From Streptomyces sp. NBC_00569 (GTDB lineage: Bacteria > Actinomycetota > Actinomycetes > Streptomycetales > Streptomycetaceae), in contig NZ_CP107783.1 of assembly GCF_036345255.1 (NCBI RefSeq), positions 62,001-126,000 on the forward strand: 64,000 nt of DNA, in the 5' to 3' direction. The notes beneath the pieces are model-generated. The model was not told where the DNA came from. It saw only the letters and a program-made list of their open reading frames with translations, and ran no database searches. Position 1 is the stretch's first letter, and every line of letters begins with the position of its first letter. This document shows, one piece after another, positions 58,822-64,000 of the stretch. The position numbers and the translations under genes were made by a program.

Positions 58822-61461
58822 CTACGGGCCCTCCGGCTGCGGCAGGTCCTGCTCGGTCCAGATGGTCTTGCCGGTGGACGTGTAGCGCGTGCCCCAGTGG
58901 TGGGTCATCTGGGCGATGATGAACAGGCCCCGGCCTCCCTCGTCGTCGCTCGCGGCGTGCCGCAGATTGGGCGCGGTGTGGCCGGTGTCGGACACCTCGC
59001 AGGTCAGGGTCCCCTCGCGGATCAGGCGCACCTGGATCGGGTCGCCACCTGCGTAGCGGATGGCGTTGGTGACCAGTTCGCTGACGATGAGCTCCGTGGT
59101 GAACACCACGTCGTCCAGTCCCCAGTCGCCGAGCTGCTTGCCGACGGCGGAGCGGATGGCGGCCACGGCCGCCGGGTCCGGGGCCAGTGCCCACTGGGCG
59201 AACCGATTTGGGGCGAGCAGGCGCGTGCGGACCAGGAGCATCGTCGCGTCCACGTCCACCGCCCCGGGCAGCATGGTGGCCACCGCCCGGTCGCACAGCT
59301 CTTCCAGAGATCCCCGGCTCTCACCGAGGACCTGTGAGAGCTGCGCGAGCCCGGCTTCGCGGTCATCGGCCGCCTGGAGGAGGCCGCCCGTGAAGAGGGC
59401 AACGAGCGTGCCCGGCGCGAGGTCCACTTCCGTGCTCTGGTAGGGCAGGCCGCCGATTCCCAGCGGCGGTCCAGGCGGCAGCTTGGGATAGTCGACGACG
59501 CCCGTGTGCGCCTCGACGAGCGCCAGCACCGGCTCCCCGGCCCGCGCCATGCTGCACTCCCCCGAGACGGGGTCATACACCGCGTACAGGCAGCTCACGC
59601 CCACCGCCGCGTCGGCGTGCGCTGTGCGGTGGCCCGCTGGGCGGCCGGCCTGGTCCTCGTGCGCGGTCTGCTCGACCAGGTCGGCCAGGCGGGACAGCAG
59701 CTCGTCCGGGCTCAGGTCCAGCCGGGCCAGGACACGCACCCCCGTGCGCAGGCGTCCCATGGTGGCCGCGGCCTGCATGCCGTGACCAAGGACATCCCCG
59801 ACGACCAGGCCGATGCGGGTACCGGACAAAGGGATGACGTCGTACCAGTCGCCGCCCACCCCGGACCCGCTGTCGGCGGGCAGGTAGCGGCTCGCCGAGT
59901 CGACGGCGGCGTGCGGCGGCAGGCGGCGTGGAAGCAGGCTCCGCTGGAGCTTGAGGGCCACGCTGTGGCCACGGGTGACCACCGGCATCAGCAGGAAACC
60001 GATCAGCAGGGCGCCCAGGCCCAGGACCGTGACCCCGCCCGTCGGGCCGATCAGCGGCAGGTCGACGGCGGTCGTGCCGTACCGGGGATCCGCGTAGACG
60101 ACGAAGGTGGCGTAGAGGAACAGCAAGAGCATGAACAGCGCGCCGAGCCCCGGCAGCACCCCCTTGAAGACCAGGTCCCTGACACTGCGGGTGAGGATCT
60201 TGCGGTGGTACCAGACGCAGGCGAAACCGGCCAGTCCGTACTGGAACGCGATCGCGAGACCGACCGAATCGATCGAGTCGGCCAGGACATTCCGGCTGAG
60301 CGAGGCCAGCAGGACGAACAGGGCGACCGAGACCGCTCCCATACCGATGGTCCCCCAGGTGGGGGTGAGAAACCTGCGGTGGACCCGGGCGAACCGAGAG
60401 GGGACAGCCTTGTGGACCGCCATGGAGAACACCGTCCTGGCCAGCGGCAGGATGGTGGTCTGGGCGGACGCCAACGCGGAGGTCAGCACCATCAGGATCA
60501 GCAGTCTCGACAGGAACAGCCCCGTGCCCTGGCTCCCGAACACGGCCTCCCCCAGCCCGGAGAACACATTGTCCGCGTTGTCCGCGTTGCCGAGTCCGAT
60601 GCCCGAGGTGCCGACTCCCGCGAACGCCTGCGCCGACGTGGACACCAGCCCGTACATGACCAGGAGCAGCACGGTGGACAAGACCGCGGCACGGCCCGGG
60701 ATGCGCGTGCTGTCGACGGTTTCCTCGTTGACGGAGAACGCGGTGTCCCAGCCCCAGTAGATGAAGACCCCCGCGAGGATGCCCGAGGTCATGGCCGTCA
60801 CCGAGGGCACCGCGAAGGGGTTGAACCAGGACGCGGACACATGGATCGCCGTCGGCGGAGGGCTGGTGTACACCCTGACCAGCGCGGCGACGGCGAGCAG
60901 GATCAGCATCGCCACTTCCATGCACAGCAGCCAGCGCTGTACAGCCGCCGAGAACGAGATGCCGACGTAGCAGATCACTGTCAGCACGGCGATCCAGATG
61001 ACGCCTGCCGCGGTGGTCCACAGCCGGTTCTCCGCCAGTGCGTCCAGGCCGATCAGCCTAAAGCCGTAGGCAGCGGCGATCTGCGCAAGGCTCGCCATGA
61101 CGATCATGTTGGCGACGATGAGACCCCAGCCGCCCATCCAGCCCGTGCGCGGTCCGAAGGCGCGGGTGGCCCAGGTGAAGGTGGTCCCGCAGTCGGCGTT
61201 GCTCGCGTTGAGCTCCCTGAAGGCGTACGCGACCAGCAGCATCGGGACGAAAGCCAGCATGGTGACGATCGGAGCCTGCAAACCGACTCCGGCCACGATG
61301 ATGCCCAGCGTGGCGGCGAGGCTGTACGCCGGGCCGGTGGAGGCCAGGCCCATGACGACCGAGGAGAACATGCCCAGGGCATTGTTCTTGAGCCCCTTCC
61401 GGCCGGACCCTGTGCCCGGAGCGGGAAGACCAGCCGACTCGGCACCGCCGAAGAGCCTCAC
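58822..61461 (-). CDS. APC transporter - SpoIIE phosphatase - HATPase fusion protein
   Basis: 879 residues from GTG 61461 (start uncertain). Residues 22-490 are a complete APC amino-acid transporter of about 12 helices: KGLKNNALGMFSSVVMGLAS, YAFRELNASNADCGTTFTWA, FIYWGWDTAFSVNEETVDST, YHRKILTRSVRDLVFKGVLP. Without a break follow ALKLQRSLLPRRLPP, a PP2C/SpoIIE phosphatase (GVGGDWYDVIPL near 536, VVGDVLGHGMQAAATMGRLR), and a GHKL HATPase near 788-845 (ELIVSELVTNAIRYAGG, EVSDTGH, GGRGLFI). The usual TDG of the phosphatase is TGG here (residue 690). It may couple amino-acid transport or sensing to a partner-switching sigma circuit. Membrane protein with cytosolic catalytic tail. Confidence 0.85.
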   Translation of the reverse strand: MRLFGGAESAGLPAPGTGSGRKGLKNNALGMFSSVVMGLASTGPAYSLAATLGIIVAGVGLQAPIVTMLAFVPMLLVAYAFRELNASNADCGTTFTWATRAFGPRTGWMGGWGLIVANMIVMASLAQIAAAYGFRLIGLDALAENRLWTTAAGVIWIAVLTVICYVGISFSAAVQRWLLCMEVAMLILLAVAALVRVYTSPPPTAIHVSASWFNPFAVPSVTAMTSGILAGVFIYWGWDTAFSVNEETVDSTRIPGRAAVLSTVLLLVMYGLVSTSAQAFAGVGTSGIGLGNADNADNVFSGLGEAVFGSQGTGLFLSRLLILMVLTSALASAQTTILPLARTVFSMAVHKAVPSRFARVHRRFLTPTWGTIGMGAVSVALFVLLASLSRNVLADSIDSVGLAIAFQYGLAGFACVWYHRKILTRSVRDLVFKGVLPGLGALFMLLLFLYATFVVYADPRYGTTAVDLPLIGPTGGVTVLGLGALLIGFLLMPVVTRGHSVALKLQRSLLPRRLPPHAAVDSASRYLPADSGSGVGGDWYDVIPLSGTRIGLVVGDVLGHGMQAAATMGRLRTGVRVLARLDLSPDELLSRLADLVEQTAHEDQAGRPAGHRTAHADAAVGVSCLYAVYDPVSGECSMARAGEPVLALVEAHTGVVDYPKLPPGPPLGIGGLPYQSTEVDLAPGTLVALFTGGLLQAADDREAGLAQLSQVLGESRGSLEELCDRAVATMLPGAVDVDATMLLVRTRLLAPNRFAQWALAPDPAAVAAIRSAVGKQLGDWGLDDVVFTTELIVSELVTNAIRYAGGDPIQVRLIREGTLTCEVSDTGHTAPNLRHAASDDEGGRGLFIIAQMTHHWGTRYTSTGKTIWTEQDLPQPEGP

Positions 61462-61615
61462 ACTTGATTCCAACGCAGGGCCGCTTCCCTTCGCAACAGC
61501 GCGCGGACCCCCCGGCAGTGGCTGCCACCGTGCACGACGGGAATACGGCCGTTGTGTGCCGCTCACAGAGAAAACCGCCGATAGCTCTGAACTGCACCGG
61601 CATCGCACCTCGAAT

Positions 61616-61717
61616 CGCGCAGCGTCACAAGCGGATGACGAACGGGGCGATGTCGTCGCACCGGGTCGCGCAGCGTCATCGGCGGATGACGACCAAGGCG
61701 ACGTCGTCGCGGGCCAC
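61616..61717. repeat. 51-bp tandem duplication
   Basis: Two 51-bp units start at 61616 and 61667 (each opening CGCGCAGCGTCA), differing at several bases. Each ends the reading frame of the SpoIIE relic with a separate stop (DDIAPFVIRL and DDVALVVIRR endings on the minus strand). Confidence 0.8.
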
Positions 61718-62335
61718 GCCGATGACTGGCGGCCGGGCCGGCCATGCGTCCACCCACTCGTCGAGGCAAGGGCGGTGCCCTGGGCGAGAGCGGAGATCAC
61801 GCGGGCCTCGCCGGCATCGATGCCCTCGTCACGGCATTCGACGAGCCCGTCGGTGCAGAGCACGTTCGACGAGCCCACCGGTGCAGAGCACGAGGGTGCC
61901 GCCCGGCGTGCAGGGCAGAGCGGCCCGGGGCACGGGCGCAGGCGTGGTACGGGCGCGGGACGGTATGGGCGCGGGACGGTATGGGCGGGGCGCCGAGCGG
62001 GGGGGACCCGTGGCCTGGTCCAGCCGGCTCGCAGGCCCCGTCGAGAAGGGAGCAGGACGAGCGGGTGCCCGGCGAGGCCTGTAGACGATCAACCTGCTGC
62101 GGGGGCCGATGAACACCTCCACCACGGTTGCGGCCCTCACGCCGTCGATAAAGCGGGCGTACCGGCCAAAGACCTCCAGGGCCCGGGCCGGGCCCGGGAC
62201 GGGCCCGAAGGCTGCGCTCAGCACACTGCGGAACATACCCATGACGGCTGCGACCGGCAGCAGACGCGGACTGTCAGGACGCGGCCGACAACGGACGTGG
62301 ACTGTCAGGGCATCCGGTTCAGGGCAGTGGACCAC
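61625..62335 (-). pseudogene. SpoIIE-type phosphatase relic with tandem micro-duplications
   Basis: Minus-strand frames in turn show MGMFRSVLSAAFGPVPGPAR, ALEVFGRYARFIDGVRAATV, the motif GTLVLCTGGLVERALHR, a second VLCTDGLVECRDEGIDAGEA, then DEWVDAWPAG and the double end DDVALVVIRR / DDIAPFVIRL. These are consecutive parts of an actinomycete SpoIIE/PP2C phosphatase C-terminus, with frameshifts and two internal duplications (28 bp at 61837 and 61865; 51 bp at 61616). The N-terminal half is missing. Immediately upstream of the fusion gene and on the same strand. Confidence 0.8.
61837..61892. repeat. 28-bp tandem duplication
   Basis: TTCGACGAGCCC...GTGCAGAGCACG occurs at 61837-61864 and 61865-61892 with two differences. 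It doubles the TDG/TGG metal-binding motif of the SpoIIE relic. Confidence 0.85.
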
Positions 62336-62396
62336 AGCGGCCTCGAGCCGAAGGTCCTCCCTCCTGGTGAGGGTCTTCGGCCGACGCAGGATCCAT

Positions 62397-62757
62397 CATC
62401 GTCGCGTCCTTACCGGCCAAGACGGAGGAGGAATCGGGACTCGCCATCGCCAACCGGCTCCACCACTCCGCCGGACCCCCACCCCCCACCCTCGGCCCTC
62501 GGCCCTCGGTCCTCGGCCTGATCGACAACCAAGGCCCGCTTCACGCTCTGCACGACGCGCACCGGCGCCACAGCACCCAATGCACCACAGCCAGCGCGCA
62601 CCGGCAGGCATGCGCCACCTGTGGTGCTCGGCTATGAGATGGCCGAGAGCCACTGGGCACCCCCAGGGGGAGGTCCCCTCATGTCTCATCCGCAGGTGTT
62701 GGCGGGCGCCGGGACGCCCGCACCGGTGCTGTCACAAGCGCAGGTGCCACCTGCGGC
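62397..62757. repeat. Direct repeat, copy 2: relic of sua5 3' tail
   Basis: Matches 57630-57991. The sua5 tail codons (SGLAIANRL) persist, but Pro-rich insertions (CCCTCGGCCCTCGGCCCTCG) replace the stop region. It lies 4.8 kb from copy 1 and in the same direction, with the fusion gene and SpoIIE relic between. Confidence 0.88.
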
Positions 62758-63170
62758 GAAGCGTAGAGATGCCCGGACCCGGCCGATCGGCATGCGTGCG
62801 CCCGTGGGTGACGGCCCGCCTCCCCCGTGATCGTTCAGGACTTGGTCCGGAGGATCCGTACGCGCATCAGATCGTGGCCCGCTTTCGATCGCCGTCCGGC
62901 CGGGTCTTGGAGCCGGCCGGCGGGTTGGCCCTGTGCGCGGCACCGACACACCCGGAGCCCATCACCGGCCGGATCCCCCGGCCGGCCAAGCAGCCCAGGG
63001 GCATGTTCTCGGCTCGCCGGCAGGAGAGGAAAACGTGTCCTGGAGGCCCTCACCTCCAGGCCGGACTCCCCTTTGCAGGCGAGCATCGGTAATCCGCCGG
63101 CCCACCCGGCCGCGCCGCGAATACGGAATGCATTTCTGCTATTACCGTGAGCAAATTAAGCGCCTTCAAT

Positions 63171-63184
63171 GTGGTGCAGGTCAC
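63171..63184. promoter_or_regulatory. Crp-like operator upstream of the SLT gene
   Basis: GTGGTGCAGGTCAC fits the streptomycete Crp consensus GTG-N6-GNCAC. It lies 243 bases before the start codon in AT-rich leader DNA, where Crp often acts on cell-wall-lytic genes. Only a motif match. Confidence 0.4.
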
Positions 63185-63426
63185 ATGATTTACGTCACTC
63201 TTGTCCGACTTTGAGGTATTTGCCGCGTGGGGTGGGTCATATGGCCTGCGTCACTATGAAGACGAATAGTAGACCGGGACCGCGTGTTCCCCAGGTTTTG
63301 CGGCGCCCCCGGATCACTTTTGACCACCCCATACTAATCCCCATCGTAAAAGGGAGTCATTGACCTGGGTTTCCTCCCTGATTAACAATTCTTGGCATCA
63401 CCCCCCGACGGAACAGGAATTACTGC

Positions 63427-63891
63427 ATGCAGATCACCGCGATGCCCAAGAAGTTCGCCCGCATGACCAAGACCAAGAAGATGTCGCTGGGCATGGTCGC
63501 CGCCGGCGCCGCCGTGATGGCCGGCACCGTCATCAGCGCCCCCGCCGCCTCGGCCGCCACCGCCGCCCCCTCCGGCAACGTCGACACCTGGATCAAGGAG
63601 TCGCTGAAGGTCATGCACGCCCAGGGCATCCCGGGCACCTACGAGGGCATCCACCGCAACCTGATGCGCGAGTCCACCGGCAACCCCAACGCCATCAACA
63701 ACTGGGACTCCAACGCCGTGAAGGGCATCCCCTCCAAGGGCCTGATGCAGGTCATCGACCCGACCTTCAAGGCCTACCACGTCGCCGGCACCTCGCAGAA
63801 CATCTACGACCCGGTCGCCAACATCACCGCCTCCGCCAAGTACGCCGCGGACCGCTACGGCTCGATCGACAACGTCAACTCCGCGTACTGA
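63427..63891 (+). CDS. Secreted transglycosylase-like (SLT-domain) protein
   Basis: 154 residues. Sec signal peptide: basic start (PKKFARMTKTKKM), hydrophobic core MSLGMVAAGAAVMAGTVISA and an APAASA-A type cleavage site. The mature part is a compact SLT/lysozyme-like domain with the catalytic Glu in IHRNLMRESTGNPNAINNWD, then KGLMQVIDPTFKAYHVAGTS and IYDPVANITASAKYAADRYG. It probably cleaves peptidoglycan glycan strands outside the cell during growth or development. ATG 63427 has GGAACAGGAA about 10 bases upstream. Monocistronic with a long AT-rich leader. The last 109 bases of the window hold no gene. Confidence 0.92.
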   Translation: MQITAMPKKFARMTKTKKMSLGMVAAGAAVMAGTVISAPAASAATAAPSGNVDTWIKESLKVMHAQGIPGTYEGIHRNLMRESTGNPNAINNWDSNAVKGIPSKGLMQVIDPTFKAYHVAGTSQNIYDPVANITASAKYAADRYGSIDNVNSAY

Positions 63892-64000
63892 TCCCACCCG
63901 ACACACCACCCCGCACACACGGCCGACAGCGGGCGCCACACCCCCGCCCGCACCACGCCAAGAAGACGAACCACCGCAGGCCGCGTCCCCCACGGCCGGC

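Larger units (their letters stand above)
62336..63426. other. 1.09-kb region: repeat copy 2 and long leader of the SLT gene
   Basis: Holds the second copy of the sua5 tail (62397-62757), then DNA without a supported gene. From 63130 to 63426 the sequence is markedly AT-richer than the rest and includes a Crp-like site, so it is the promoter and leader of the secreted protein at 63427. No known riboswitch fold was recognised. Confidence 0.5.

Noticed and set aside
59506..61467. A 653-codon plus-strand open frame opposite the fusion gene
   Set aside because: Gln/Arg/Asp/Gly-rich shadow sequence. The minus strand encodes recognisable transporter and phosphatase domains.
61462..61878. In-frame N-terminal extension of the fusion gene to 61878
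   Set aside because: These 139 codons are Ser/Ala-rich, cross the tandem duplications of the SpoIIE relic and lack protein character; the transporter begins after GTG 61461.
63130..63426. ydaO-type cyclic-di-AMP riboswitch upstream of the SLT gene
   Set aside because: The conserved sequence blocks of that riboswitch are not visible by eye.
1..64000. tRNA, rRNA, a replication origin or a true telomere palindrome array
   Set aside because: Nothing with cloverleaf arms plus CCA-adjacent acceptor, DnaA-box cluster or multiple telomere-like palindromes was seen; tap/tpg alone do not place the end inside the window.

Overview
The window looks like the accessory arm of a Streptomyces (or close actinomycete) chromosome or linear plasmid. 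Evidence is very high G+C with strong third-position bias, frequent GTG starts, a twin-arginine secreted oxidase, ECF/STAS/SpoIIE-type regulators and, most telling, a linear-replicon telomere pair (terminal protein tpg and telomere-associated protein tap). No rRNA or tRNA gene was found. Real genes are interleaved with broken genes, insertion-sequence debris and short repeats, which suits a recombining chromosome arm. Several genes carry single frameshifts or nonsense changes, so part of the decay could also be sequencing error.

0-12 kb: end of an alpha/beta hydrolase, a transaldolase fragment, an SDR oxidoreductase, a secreted flavin monoamine oxidase, a truncated hypothetical gene and a frameshifted pentapeptide-type repeat gene. 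A small amino-acid or peptide metabolism locus follows: PucR regulator, serine hydrolase and APC permease, the last two translationally coupled.

12-24 kb: telomere module (HTH gene, broken tap, intact tpg), a DUF4236-TerD protein, a VWA protein, and the sbcD-sbcC nuclease operon.

24-31 kb: Mrr-like membrane-anchored nuclease, small membrane and hypothetical proteins, a DUF6461 protein, two degenerate type I-E-like CRISPR arrays, the relic of a cold-shock gene, and a divergent hydrolase/HxlR pair.

31-40 kb: IS5 and Rhs debris, an RNA-repair-like MJ1316/2H protein, two IS200/IS605-type tnpB elements, a GT87-like mannosyltransferase and a disrupted AGCS amino-acid symporter.

40-50.5 kb: a 1559-residue Rhs/YD-repeat polymorphic toxin with a probable WXG100-like export domain and an HNH-like nuclease tip, its immunity gene, and an orphan toxin-tip/immunity module. 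The whole island is bracketed by a 197-bp direct repeat.

50.5-64 kb: DoxX, cupin and LysR genes, a STAS anti-sigma antagonist, an ECF sigma factor coupled to a membrane beta-propeller protein, an intact cold-shock gene embedded in CRISPR repeats, and a Sua5-type threonylcarbamoyl-AMP synthase. Then comes a striking single polypeptide joining a complete APC transporter to a SpoIIE phosphatase and a HATPase (anti-sigma kinase type) domain, next to a decayed SpoIIE gene and between two copies of the sua5 3' tail. A secreted SLT-domain protein closes the window.

The strongest candidates for something undescribed are the transporter-phosphatase-kinase fusion (58.8-61.5 kb), the duplicated cold-shock-gene/CRISPR-repeat cassette (29.3 and 56.0 kb), and the repeat-bracketed Rhs island.
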